Source: Boswellia sacra (lineage: Eukaryota > Streptophyta > Magnoliopsida > Sapindales > Burseraceae). From it: DNA of 64,000 nt. This document shows positions 14,186 through 27,144 of this stretch, one piece after another. The notes beneath the pieces are model-generated. The model did no database searches and was not told the DNA's origin. It worked only from the letters and a program-made list of their open reading frames with translations. The stretch's first letter is position 1. Every line of letters begins with the position of its first letter. Where the stretch lies: the NCBI GenBank assembly GCA_013180625.2, contig SNVD02006942.1:806001-870000 (forward strand). Direction: 5' to 3'. A program made the position numbers and the translations under genes.

Positions 14186-17132
14186 GTGCTGGTATCTTTT
14201 TGTTTACAAAGAATATGGATATTGACTTGGTTCTATATAGAATTTAGATTCATTTAGATTGCATTTTGTTTCTAATTTTGAACAGACTGGCTGGTCACTC
14301 AATGAAGATTTCCCATTATAAATGCCTTGAAGGATGAGATGTTGATGGTATACCTAATAGTGTGAGGGACTGAACTCTTTATTGCCCCCTTTCTCTCCGG
14401 TGGATTGAATCTATGTTTCGGAAAAATAGTTTTTTGAATTTACTTGTAGGCGCAGAGGATTTTCCTATAGAACAACCTAATTTATTGTTATTATAAATAA
14501 GCGTAATTATTTATTTTATTTATTGCGCTACTGAATATGGATTTTTGATCTTTTAAAAAAATATATTATTTTTCTCTCTCAATTTTACTTTATTTCTCTC
14601 CCTAATTTGATGTATTGTGTATCATATTTTTTCTGTCTACCTCTCACTTCATTTCTTTTAATTTGTTCCCCATCACACATGAATAGAAATTTAGCACTTT
14701 AACCTACCTTTTCAATTCCCTAAACTGAGACTCACTCACTTTATGATCTTCATGATGTTGACCCATTACTATATGGGCCTTCTTTTTATCCCATACCAGT
14801 CTTCTTTTAAAAGTATGAAGTGTATTCAAAATGGATGTGGTGTATTTAGCAGTGAAGTAGCATTTTAGTTGCAATATCTTTTGTTTCAAATTTAAGTAAA
14901 TAAATGTAAGTTAATTACAAAGTATTTAAAACGTTAATTTAAATAGAATTATTCAGAAATATGATTGTTGTGTGCACTGTATGTAATTCTTAAAATGAAA
15001 AATGAGTATTTTTTCAATATTTTTTTTTTAAATTCTTAAGCATTAAGTTGCAAAATAATTTTAAAGAAACTTGAGGTCTTGAAGACACACGTTATATCTT
15101 ATTAAAAATTTTATGATTTAAGAAATGCAAATTAACCAACTCCTTTTTAATTTTTTTATATATTTTAAAAAGAGTCTAAAGTATTAGGGCACCGCACATT
15201 TCCTTACCTTTCTTTGCAAAAGAACTACTTTAGAAAATAATATAAACAATTTATCACGCTTGTTGGCTCGGGCGTGTGTGAGTGTGAGATAATTATAATA
15301 AATACTTTCAAGTTTTGGTATAAGTTTAAGTAAAGAATAATTATATATTTTTTATTAATTATACTCTTGAAATTATCAAAAAAATCTAATTTTTACTATT
15401 TAAATCATTATTTTTAAAATATAATTAATAAAAAATTAACAATTTAAAAAATATAATTGATATAAAATATATAATATTTTTTGTTTGAAATTAATTAAAT
15501 CAAATCTCGAAATTATTTATCGATAATATTCCGTATGTTTGTGAAACAAATTTTAATCATAATGTCTTGTACGCCCTCAAGCAGACAAAAATAACGTCTA
15601 AGTTCATAAATGCATATGAAAAGACTACCAAATAATTTTTCCACTTGGCGTGCAAGATGCCACTCATGATCATGTCAAGCAACCTTATCATAAATTTGTT
15701 ACATCATTAAAGGTCGATTTGATCGTATAAAAGAGATGTGGGATGCCACGTTTCTGTTTATCAATAACTATTTTATTGGCCTTCTCTGTCTACAGTAATG
15801 ATGCTTTGAATTATTGATTCTTAAGTCATCTTGTTGTTCATATATAGCATCCCAACAAGGATTCTCTCGGGAACTTAAATTATTTGTTGTTCATAATCAT
15901 AACTTTGGTTAAATTCTTAGAAATATTCTATTTCGATATATCAATTCCCAAATGATATTTTGAGCATTATTGGCTTCCTCCATTGATATTTAGAAGCTTA
16001 TACTTACACCATTCCAAATGGGTTAATTCGAAGAATCTGAAGAAGTAAATTTAAGAGTAAATTGATAGGTGACAATATATAACTTGTCACCTATATTAAT
16101 ATTATAGTCTTATTAACAATTACAATAATAGAATTGACTTTGAAAAGGATCGATCCTTCCATGCATGAGCGATTGATAGGAAAATTAAAAGATAAAACTA
16201 AGCCCTGCCGGCCACTAGCTAGCTAGCGATAAATAAAAGTATAGTCATTTAAATGATTAAAAGCAATATAGTGATCATTCCCACAATTTTCAAAAGATAA
16301 TTAAACAGGTAATATTTAACCAAAGCTCCCCGAAAATGTACTATTGTGTCTCTGATCATGAACTCAATTAAAGGTGCGGATCCCACAATTTTAAAGGCTT
16401 AGCTTTAATTGAAAGCTATAGTAATTTGACTAATCAAAGTATTGTAGTACTCGTGAATTGAAATTTCTTTTTCTTGTCTTTCAAGCCTAAACAATATCGA
16501 TGATCCGCTAGAGAAATAGTCAATATGGGTGAAACTAGCAACTTTATAAGTTAATAATTCAAAAGAGGAGAGCAGCAATGCTAGGATGCATTTTCTCATT
16601 AGTTACGTGCATAGACAAAAGATACTTTAATTTTTAAAAGAAAGGTAATGAGACTGATGAAGACAATTCATTAGCTGTTTTCTGTAATTTTAATTTGGTA
16701 AAGAGCTTTGAATAGAAACAATCATTCTTGACCCCTCTCACATTGCATTTATTGAGGGATATATAGATAGGTAGCTTTCGATCGAATGCTGAATACAAAC
16801 ATTCAAGAGAGAGTGATCTCTCTGACTCTCTCCTATCAAATATTACTTTGAACGTTTGCTTTATATATATATATAAACACTTAAGACAAAAATCGATCAT
16901 TGCAAACCAACAAACACAAATAGAGAAACAACAACGTAGCAACAACAACAAAACCTTCAAGTCTAGGAGGCTCGGACGCTCAACTGCTCTCGGAACTTCT
17001 GTTAGCAAGTGGAACCCATCACAAAACCTCCCAAAATATACTGTTAATTATCTGAATCATCACCTCAGATAATGTAAATATGCATGTAAAAAAAATCAAA
17101 TGACACAAACTTGGCACAATATATTTATAACC
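14186..17132. other. Intergenic spacer with a possible short transcript near its end
   Basis: Most of this stretch is AT-rich and shows no gene. Near its right end a plus-strand TATA-like run (about 16861-16876) is followed by an A/C-rich leader-like sequence with CAACAACA repeats. After it comes an open reading stretch to 17072 whose C-terminal part includes GRSTALGTSVSKWNPSQN. I do not recognise it. It lies just downstream of the oppositely oriented XTH gene, so it may be a small unknown gene or chance. Confidence 0.3.
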
Positions 17133-18825
17133 CTAACACTCAGGTGTCTGGGTGTGGTCCCTCTTGGGGTCTTGGCAATAGTCATAACCCAAGTAATTGC
17201 TCTGGACCCATTGCATTGCTGCCATTTGTTGTTGGCTGAGGCCGCCGGAGCCGGATGGCGAGACTGAGGGTGGCTGGCAGGAGGCAGGTCCATCGGAGGT
17301 GCACCCACTAATTTTGAAGTTTTTGTACCTACCAATGAAGGGTTGGTATTGATAATCAGCTTTGTATTTTCCATTCTCGGTGGCCCAGGATGATGCATCC
17401 CATATAGAGCCGTACACATACATTGGCCTCGAGGGAAATGTGGCATCGCTTTTCCTTGGATACCTTCTAATTGGCACATCATCTACCAGGAATCTGTTGT
17501 ACATATTATAGGCAAGTCCGTGAACGAACATAACCAAATTTACAAGCCAAGTATTAATTTGCATTGTACATCTATATGTATATACACAATATTTCACGTT
17601 CAAAGGAGACAAATACCGAAGCCCTTTAAGTAAAATCTCCTGACGAATTCTCCTTTTTAATGATAAATGATTAATTGGTAATTTTCTTTTTAGATGCGGT
17701 TTGTATTTAATTTCTTATTTCGGCTAGGCAGCAAAAGTTTTCCTTGAAAAGAAACTCAAACCAAATATTGATATATTTTTTCAACAGTTACAAGACTGTT
17801 AGCTGTTAAGATGCAGACAAATGAAAAAAAGGTTACAGTTAAGTCATGACATCGATGTGCACGACATTTATTATATATATGTATATGTCATGTATGTTAT
17901 GTTTATAATATGTATAAATCCCTCTATATACATAAGTAAATACCTATTCATGCATGTATAAATAAGAGGTAGGCAGGCGCAAAGACATAGATAAATAGAG
18001 ATAATAAGAGTATAAGAGCGTAGGACTGTTAAAATGATATATGAGTAAATTGTGGAAGATGCTTTACTAACATTATCTCATTTGGGGTCCATAAGATAGC
18101 ATAGTTATGAAAGTCTTGTGTGGGATCAAACCAGAGATGGAACCTCATTTCTCTTCCTATAATATTTCCATCGCCACTTCCTCTGATATACACGTTCGTC
18201 TGCAAAGTATATGGCTTGCCGGGTATTGTTCCAAGGAACTCAATATCGATTTCATCATGGTTCCCCGGGTGATCTTGGTTATTTGAAAGCTGTTAATTAA
18301 TCGACATTAATTATTGATTAGTCTGAGATGGAAAATTAAGTAAATTTAACTAAAATTTCTTGATGATTCTCACATAGAAAGAAGTGATGACTCCTGCAGT
18401 GTACCCGGGTTGGAGTTTCATGGCAGTAGAGAAGTAACCAGAACGATAAGGATGAAGTGACTTAAAACCACTTCCTGTTTGCCACAAAGGTATTAAATAA
18501 GAACAAATTATGTGTACAAACAGACAAAAAGGATAAAATACAATAAAAGAAAAGGTTCAAGAGATGTATTAATTACAATTTATATGTAACACAGGACATT
18601 AAGTACTGAGACTTGTATAATTAGAGTACCTGAGCTTCTATCGAGCCAGACTGTTAATGTTCCTTGGTCTAATCTTTGATGCTGAGGACCCCATAAGTTT
18701 CTATATCCTTGATCAAAGGCTAAAGAACTAAATTTGGAGCTAGGGGAGTAGCCTGTGGAAGGTGGCCCCTGAGCACTGCTTGATGAAATCATTACAATGA
18801 GAAGAAGATAAAGAATTGGAGCCAT
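17133..18825 (-). CDS. Xyloglucan endotransglucosylase/hydrolase, group III-A (XTH31/32-like)
   Basis: This secreted GH16 enzyme cuts, and may religate, xyloglucan in the cell wall. Group III-A members are known for strong hydrolase activity. Exons on the minus strand are 18825-18630, 18474-18374, 18289-18072 and 17493-17133. Phases match and the product is 291 residues, the usual family length. The start at 18825 begins a signal peptide ([20 protein letters not shown]); an in-frame ATG 33 codons upstream would bury that signal. Exon 3 carries the active-site motif [10 protein letters not shown] at residues 110-119, with E112 the likely nucleophile and E116 the acid/base. No N-glycosylation site follows it, as in group III. 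Exon 4 has [32 protein letters not shown] and a cysteine-rich C-terminal extension ending HTQTPEC. XTH31 and XTH32 cannot be told apart here. Confidence 0.94.
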
Positions 18826-18965
18826 GAAGTTGTAGTAGTAGTGGAAGGGAAAAAGATAAGACACATAGTGAAAGGAATGAACGTAAAGCTTAATCATAAT
18901 TAAGGAGAAAGGAAATTGGGACAAAAAATATTAAAGCTTATGGAGAGTATGGCAACACAGCTTGG

Positions 18966-18975
18966 TATAAATAGG
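18966..18975 (-). promoter_or_regulatory. Possible TATA element of the XTH gene
   Basis: A TATTTATA-like core on the minus strand lies about 145 bases upstream of the chosen ATG. It is a plausible core promoter but is not the strict TATAAATA consensus on the coding strand. Confidence 0.3.
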
Positions 18976-19784
18976 GAGATAAAGGTCCCACGTGGCAAAG
19001 AAGGTGATAAGTTGGTTGATGAGGGAGTTACACATGGAGACAAAAAATTGTAAGAGTGGTGATGAATAAGGAAAAAAGATTGTTAATCAACTTCTGGGTT
19101 TTATCATTTTTGCCTTTTTTTTATTCCTTTAATTTATTTGAGGAAATTTAGTACTTCATGGGTTTGCTCATTTTGAGAAGCAAAGAAAAACATTTTTAGT
19201 GAGAAATTTAATGGGGATGTTCTAATGTTCCCTTCATGAGTTATTGATAATAATTCCTGTGTGATTTGTAATTGATTGATGTCAGATGCCCAGAAATAAA
19301 AAAGAGTTAAAGTAGTTTTAATTCAATTCATACATTGTGCCATATTGGCATTCCTTACATAATACAGATATGACATTAAAAACAAAAAAAAAAAGAATAC
19401 AAATAGGCATGAAATGAATGTGAATGAAGCTATTTCTCTTTGAGGAAAAATACAGATCAAATGGGAGGATAAAGCTTATCTTTATGAATTAATTTTATTT
19501 CAATTTCTTTATGATTTATCTTAAACTATATTACTGTATGTTATATTAGGATTATATCTATATCTATCATTATCTTCTTATTTGTTGTTCTCAATATTCA
19601 TGGCATTAATTTGTTAGCATTAATTTATTTAATGAGAGTTTATTTCATTCGTTATTTTGGTATTCTCAAAATCAATGTAATATTGAAACATCATAATTCA
19701 TACGATCATTTTTTAAAACAAAATTTTGATGTATTCTTAAAATTAGTATAATATTGAAAGAATAATATTACAAATATAATTTAT
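18976..19784. other. XTH upstream region
   Basis: This is probable promoter and AT-rich spacer upstream of the minus-strand XTH gene. No further gene is visible. Confidence 0.4.
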
Positions 19785-20013
19785 TTACAACCAACTTTAC
19801 TTACAACCTGAGTTGGCATAATCTTATTGCAGATCTATTATCATGCCATAAATTGTAACTTCTTTTATTTATTTATTTTTTTTACTCCAATGAATTTTTA
19901 CCAATTCAGGTAACTTCCTTTATTCATCTTTTTTTTTTACTTATCTAATAAATTTTTACCAACTTATATTGTGAGAAGTTGGTAAATTAGGTTGTAAGGA
20001 GTTGGTTGTAGAT
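19785..20013. mobile_element. Small MITE-like element with inverted ends
   Basis: The left end reads tacaaccaactttactta and the right end carries its inverted counterpart (gttgtaaggagttggttgta on the plus strand), enclosing ~190 bases of T-rich DNA. It has no coding capacity. Internal stretches with accaattcaggt and accaacttat also pair loosely. I did not find a certain target duplication, so the family is not assigned. Confidence 0.5.
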
Positions 20014-23000
20014 GTAGCATTGCTCATATTGAAATATTGTTCGTCATTCTCATCATTCTCATTCTTCTAGAATCAAAATGAATTGTAATCGATCTTATCT
20101 TTAAAAGTTTGTCTTTATATATTAAGAATTAATTTTATTATTCAGTATTTACTTTGAATTTTTTTATTATAAATCAAGTACTAATATTAGACCTATCTTA
20201 TTTACTAGATTATCTTGATTTGTATTTATAGTCTCTATTATAAATAAAATGGCTTACAAGATAAGGATATTTAAACTTTTGAGTAAAACACTTTCAATTG
20301 TTTTGTTTTTTCTTGGTATGTATGTGAATCTATGAGATCCTAATTACAATATGTGTCGTCATATATAACTACTGAAAGTCTCAATATCTTCTCATTATTT
20401 CTGGTATTCTCAAAATTAAAGAAATTTTGGTTTATTCTATCTTTTTCTCCCTACATCAAGTGGCAGGTTTATTGTTTTTTATATTTATCTAACTAACATT
20501 TACTTTAATTAATACTATCAAAGAGTGAATAGTTTCCAGTTGATGGAAAGAATCTTCACACACATATATATTTTTTTATACGCACACTTTTGCATTATGA
20601 TTAGGTTTCTTTTATAAATATATGTTGTCATCATTCGTCAGCGTCTTCCATGCATGTTCTCATTATTAGTCATTAGATTATGCCAAATTTAATCTATATG
20701 TTTTCTCAAAATTTCTTTTTTCTTGGATTTAATTGTATTTTGGGTTTATTAATTTTATTAATTGCAAAAAGCAATTAATTATGATCCGTCTTCACATTGG
20801 CCATTTCTTATAAAGTGAAAACAATATACATTACACAAATGCGATAAAATAATGTATTTTTGTGATATTATAGATAAATAAAAAGTCAAACCTCCAATTG
20901 AACAGATGGACGCAACCCCGATTCAGTATCCACCAAAATCCTTTTCTTATTGGGACTTTATTCTCCCTTTGAATTTTCTATTGACTAAAATGTCGACTAG
21001 GAATTTCTTAATTTCTACATTATGCAGTCACAGTTGATAAGGCGATCTATCACTGATAAATGCATATATAAAATTACCACCATGTTGTTTAGTTATTTCC
21101 ATCATAGAATTTATCGAGCGCTGTCTCTTTGGCCTTAAATTCAAGGGACCCTATGAGTGGACAAAATAAGCAGTTAACCACCTATAAAATATGCAACTAT
21201 GACTTGCATTAAATCCCAGTTTGTTCAACTGCCTGCGATTCATGACAAGCTGCGTTTATTTTGACCACATGCTAGTTTGTGTCTTTTGAGAAAGTTGAGA
21301 ATATATTCATTATATCATGTCAAAATAAAATCACATATCTATTCAGTCTTATTACTCTACTTGGTAACTTTGTATCTTAAACGTTTTAAATATTAATCAT
21401 ATATTGAAAATAGAGAAAGAAATAATAAATAATATTTTTAAATTGTCAAATTATTACTAAAAAAAAAGAAATTTATAATTGGATGGATGGATGTACAACA
21501 TTATCATATTGACATGGTACAATAATTATAGAATTTCGCATACCTTTTTAGATCAACTTCACGGGAAGTATATGGCAATTTCTCCAATAATAAGTCGACA
21601 CAAGGTACTAGTTCCCTTTGAGTTATGAGTCAATTACTTTGTTAGTTTTTCTTGATTTCTATGGAATATTTAAAAAAAAATATCGAAACCTACTAATAAC
21701 AACTCCAATTTCTAGTTTGACTAAAGTTTACAAATAAGAAAACAAACACTTCATATTAACTTAATTATAATATTGGTCAATGTGCAAGGGAAGTCTAGCT
21801 TGCAGGCGTGAAAATGGCATCTACCACATATCATCCAAAGCGACGAAACAGGGACATGCAACCCTGAAAAGATGGGTGGGTTTGCTGCTCTGTCGGGAGC
21901 CATGGTTGCTTAAAAGCAATAACAACATACAGTGAAAGATAATAGAAGAGTAAAACCTAAATTAACAACATTAAGTCACCTAATTAAATTATATAAGCTA
22001 TGTTAAAATATACAAACATGATAAAAGAATAGTCAAGAGGGCAAGTCATTGACAATTTGGCTTCTGGGTGCTGTTTGAAGCAGGTATTACGTACTATGTG
22101 TGGCATACAATTTGACATTTGAAAACAAATGTGTACTTCCTACACTAGATATAGATTGGTCCGCGCATGTTTATGGAACTGTATGTTATAGAAAAAATGG
22201 CAATTTTCTCCGTCCAAATAGAAATAGATAGTACTCTGCTAGCTACCATGTGACATTGCCGGACTTACATATATTGATATATAGACCCCATGTGTTCAGA
22301 ATTGCGAAATTGTTGACCAATATACACCAACTACTTGGCTACGTACGTAGATGATCACGAGTTCAATAAGAAGTAGCAAATATAGAGCTTGTTGATGATC
22401 AATTAAATGATAGTTTTATTCAAGTTTTTGGCAAATTAAATCACATGGTTTAGGCAGACACGGGGGCCACACGGCCCCGTGCCAGCGTTGTTTTCATGAC
22501 GTCTCAAGTTTCTTCTCTGTAATTTCCAGGATCGTTCAGTCTCGGTTCAAAGCATTCCACTGCTTAATTTGCATGCCTCGACCAATGAAAACATAAAAAT
22601 CTATGTCAATTTCCAACATAGTTTAGGGTTTGAAATTGATATTTGTGGACGTGTTGCTCTTAGCAAAAATTAAGCATACGGATCACTTCAAAGCTGATAA
22701 CTAACTTACCCTGTAGCCACATAGAAATATATTTTTTAATTTTTATGTACATCTATTCTATATTGGTAGGCGTGGGATAGCTTTCAAAGCCTTATTTTTC
22801 ATACAATTTCTTGCATGCGGGTGCGTCTTTCATAGACTACCTTGTGCGCTATCTATTTAGAGATTAGACAAAAGGCTCTGCTGGACTTTAGCCGGCCATG
22901 GCCTACGTGATTGAATTAGTGCATGCATGGGGCCTTCTGGCCGACACATAAAGATTGAACCCTGTTAATATTGATGTTTACGTACACAAAGATCGATCGT

Positions 23001-24680
23001 TTCAAAAAGCGCAATAATAAAACTTATATTGGAGTTGGACGAACCATATCAATTCTCAGCTAGCTAGCTTGATCGTGTGAAACCACGAGAAGGCAATCAT
23101 ATAATATCGACAAAGCCTTGATGCTCGAACCAGATTATTAAATTAAAGCTTTATATTTATTGTGTCATGTACTAGCTAGGTACAACACTGGGAAACGTGG
23201 CCTAATTACTCGATTCTCATAGCCCATCATATATAATAATATTATTGTATGCGGTGTGAAAGGGAGCTTGAGGTGGGTCGACCCTTTACTTTTCGGAAAA
23301 GATGCTTTTATAAATTATCTTTTCATATCAATAACAAGAGAAAAAAAAAATCCAACCTAATTCATAGTAATTTTTTTTTTTAAATTCTCATCAAGCATAA
23401 AAAGTTTTTAAACATTTAAAGTATTTATGTAATGCTCCATATGCATATAAAACTTAACCAATCGCGACAGGCGACAAGCACCAAGTTCTTGACACATAAT
23501 TAAACAATTGATTTCATTTTTTTCTTCTTAATTAAGGTAATCTCTCTACTCTAAAATCCTATTATTATGGCTCTTTCGTTTGCAAAATTGTCTGCTTGCC
23601 AAAACCAATTCCTGATATTTATAAATTTTTTAGAAATGTCATCAATGAACTATAATCAGCTATCATGCGTGCTCCAATTATTATTTTGTATATATAGCAA
23701 CAACTATAAAGTTTAGTGGTTGAATTATCACAAAAAACCATTTATAGTTTAATTATATATAGTTTAATATTGGTTTAATGGTAGTTTAGGTGAAGATCTC
23801 CAAGAAAATGACAAGATACGAGATAGCCCTGAAGCGATCTTTATATAATTAACTTGTTTGGTATTGATAAGGGATGAGGTCATTAGAATAAATTTAAAAC
23901 TAAGACAAATTGTCAATTTAAGAATTTCTCATGAAATGACTCCTTGATTTGTGCCGTTATTAATTCTTCATTTTTAAATCACGATTAGCTACGCTATTGG
24001 AACTAACAACTCTTGCTCAAAAAATAGAAGAACCCTGCTAATGAATTTGTAATTTTGTAAGACTAAACAGAAAAGCAAGACTGTCGACGCATTCCAATTA
24101 TGCAAGGCAAAATTAATTAGTATCAATCAATTACGAACATATTCTTTATTTTATTTTAATGAATGTATCATAGTAAATCCTATATATAGTTTTCTTAAAT
24201 TTCCAAAAGAAAAGAAAAAAGTTCTAATATCACGCACGAGTCAAATCTAATTAGATATTAAGAGTTATGATATATAATCAGGCATTCATTCATGTAAGTT
24301 TGCTAACGAGCCATGAGTTAAGAAATATATATTATTAATTTATGAGCATATATATTAATGCCATATTTAAATTTTCAGTAATGATATTCTTCCTAAAATT
24401 ATGTCCGTATGTTAATTATAACTAATAGTTAATATATCAATATATATCACTGATATATTATTACTATATATATATTATTAATATGCAATTATATTGGTAT
24501 TCAAATTTTGTGTAATGATTCTCTTCCTAGAGTTATGTGATCTTGTTAGTATATTATAATTAATAATAGAATATATTATTACTTTTTTATCTTCCTAAAT
24601 TAAATTATATGTCGTAATTTTAAGTATATTATTTATGTTATATATTAATTGCTTTACATTTATGATAGTTTATAATTCAC
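20014..24680. other. Long AT-rich spacer between XTH and the defensin-like gene
   Basis: I see no coding exon. Near 22455-22490 a GC-rich partly palindromic phrase (gacacgggggccacacggcc) resembles motifs common in plant Ty3/gypsy-type LTR remnants. It is only a fragment and I give it no element boundaries. The rest is ordinary AT-rich DNA with short TA repeats. Confidence 0.45.
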
Positions 24681-24688
24681 TATAAATA
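24681..24688 (+). promoter_or_regulatory. TATA box of the defensin-like gene
   Basis: TATAAATA lies 91 bases upstream of the ATG at 24772, a normal distance for a short plant 5' leader. Confidence 0.65.
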
Positions 24689-24771
24689 AATAAGATGGAA
24701 TACTTCACTTCCATCTTGTTCTTGTGCAAGCACATAATTGTACAATTTAATTTTCGAGACTTTTGTTAGAG

Positions 24772-25177
24772 ATGGCAAAGTTTTCCTACAGCAATTTCTT
24801 TCTCCTTTTCCTTGTTATTTCAGGTCAGTTTAAACGATGGCTAAGCTCAAAATTTGTGATGTTCTTGCACTATTAGGGAATTGCGTTTTAAAATTTAAAA
24901 AACTATATCTAAGTTATTTTGCATTTTAAACTTGTATCAAAATTATATATATAGACACATATCATTTTCTTTTTTACGTTTTGCAGCCGCATTGATGTTG
25001 CCTGAAGCTGAAGCGCAAGCTAGATGTCAAGAGTTTTTCAGCAAAACTGGATGCGTACTTAATGATTGCAGGAAAGAGTGCTTTCAGAAGCACAATTCCA
25101 ATGGTGGACAATGTATTCCAAATCCTACCATGACTGATTATTCATGTCTTTGCGTCTATAATTGCCCAGCTCCTTAA
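24772..25177 (+). CDS. Defensin-like cysteine-rich secreted peptide (DEFL)
   Basis: This two-exon gene (24772-24823 and 24987-25177) encodes an 80-residue secreted peptide. Exon 1 gives most of a signal peptide (MAKFSYSNFFLLFLVISA); the phase-1 intron inside the signal region is typical of plant defensin-like genes. The mature part has eight cysteines spaced C-x8-C-x4-C-x3-C-x10-C-x10-C-x1-C-x3-C, the cysteine-stabilised alpha-beta pattern, with a GQC gamma-core-like turn at the fifth cysteine. Such peptides act outside the cell as antimicrobial or signalling molecules. The sequence does not say which, and the loops are unlike classical PDF1 defensins. A TATA box lies upstream, and AATAA-type poly(A) signals occur near 25258-25272. 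Confidence 0.85.
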
Positions 25178-25272
25178 TTAATTTTTTAGTGTTTTCCAAC
25201 TTTATTAGTTATTCTACATTCGGTATTTAGGTATGTATATGTTCCTTAAGAGAACATCAATATAATAATAAA

Positions 25273-26741
25273 ATTTAATGTTTTTAAATAACATGTTTTA
25301 GTTTCTCAATTTGATGTGATATTACTTTGTTCTTTTAATTCCACTTTTTTTCTTTTTGTTTAAATCCGATGGAACTAATTAAATTTAATGGAAAAACTAA
25401 TCTGTTCTTATGATTGAGCCATCCGTAAAGCTAGATATTGTATCTTGCATATACAATATATAATTGATCTTCTTATATTAATCACGAGTAGGATGTTAAT
25501 TTACTAAAATTTTGCATCACTTTCTTCAATAAAAGCTGCATAGTCGTCGTATATACTGGAAGACACTGTAGGTTTATAAAGTCATTAAACAGATTCTCGG
25601 GGCCCGTTATCATATTAATACGACCACAAAGGTCATGAATAAATTAATATATAATTCAAGCACTTTGCTTTATATATTCAACCACAAAGGTCATGAATTA
25701 TATTTTGCTTAATTTATTAATATATAATTCACACACTTTGAAGTGTCATATTGATGGTTAAATCAAAGATTAGGTTGGTTCACCCTCGATTTTGCCAAAC
25801 CAAAACATTGCTTTCATGGTATCTTTTATCAAGATTTGATGAAAACTACTTTGAATGACCCATGTTGCCACGTACTATTATATAAATTAAAATTCATGAA
25901 CACATGCAATCAGGGAAAAACTTGGAGTAATACATAACCCCGTTTTGTGATCTGATATATTTTTCGTTTTTTGAAGGTCGTCACAAATGGTTGAATTTGG
26001 TTTTTTTGAGATTCCTTTAATTTTGCCATAGGTGTCATCTGATATTCAGATCATGACAAAACTTGACCTAATCGAGTTTTGAATAATCTGAAGAGAGAAA
26101 GATATGTTTTACCCAAAGTCTTCAGTGGAATTATATAATATGAATATCCTTGATTATCGAAGCTTTGAATTGAAAGCTTGATTTTGTCCTATGAAGCCAA
26201 AACATGAAGGGACGTTGCCTTACCGACATTTTGATGGTGTCCATTAATGTAAGGATAGAAAGTTGGACTATCCCTGAAAATTGATTAATTTGTTATATGT
26301 AGGCCCTTTCCACTCGAGAATTCATACATATTAGAACATTCTATGCACTCAAAGGAGAAAAGCATCGATTATTGACCTAATCTGATGTCTTTGAAGGAAT
26401 AAACAATGCCCTAATAATACAACTAGTTCAATTATGATAACGGGAAGGTTTAGAATACGTAATGGAAATGGTTTTGGATGTTAAGAGAAGTTGGGTTGTT
26501 TAGTATAGATTCCTTTCCATTATTGAAGCATTATAATAGTTAGTTAGTTCATCTTTTAGGTTAAGTATACCTAATATGTACATCCCCATAGAGGCTTACA
26601 CTTGTTTGTGCGCACGATACAAAATGAGTTTAATTAGTTCACAAGATAGAAGAGAAAGAAGAATAAAAATTGAAACTGAGTCTTTGGGGGATTCAATTTT
26701 GCTAAAGAAATAAACTTCTTTGTGGAATCAATTTTTTGTCA
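25273..26741. other. Spacer with a short direct repeat
   Basis: No gene is visible. At about 25622-25670 and 25681-25741 an accacaaaggtcatgaat phrase with a following tatataattca block is repeated directly, a small local duplication. Confidence 0.45.
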
Positions 26742-27144
26742 TGTTAGTTGAGTTTGTTAACAGGAGTTAGTTAAATTAGTTAAAGACTGCAGCCTTGATT
26801 AGTTGTAACTAACTAGCTGGTAACTCAAGCTATTTACCTGAGGTAAAACCTGACTCTGGGTAGAGTATCCTTGTGTATGAAAGCTATATATACTGAATTA
26901 TAGAAAGAGAGTTATTCTAAGCATTGTTTTGATATACAATACTATTCTCTAATATTTCTAAGAGGGATTGGGAGAGAGAATTAAAACTAATTAAGAGAGG
27001 TTGAGTGTTTCTTGTGTTAGCTCGGGTCGTGAAGCTTATAAAACCTGAAAGTTTTTTTGGCTCTCTTTGTGTTTATACATTGTTCTAGGCCTGGATTCTG
27101 CAGTTTCTAATAGAAGCCAAAGTATATTCGTGCTATCCACAACA
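26742..27144 (+). mobile_element. Possible solo LTR, copia-like
   Basis: The segment starts TGTTAGTTGAGTTTG and ends CTATCCACAACA, so it has TG...CA ends. It contains a ctatatatac TATA-like block followed ~60 bases later by ttctctaatatttct, a layout common in Ty1/copia LTRs. The immediate 5-base flanks do not match, so the ends or the call may be wrong. Confidence 0.35.

Noticed and set aside
22455..22490. GC-rich palindromic phrase as a gypsy LTR
   Set aside because: Only the phrase is present. I found no LTR ends, second copy or retrotransposon genes, so it is mentioned only in the spacer entry.
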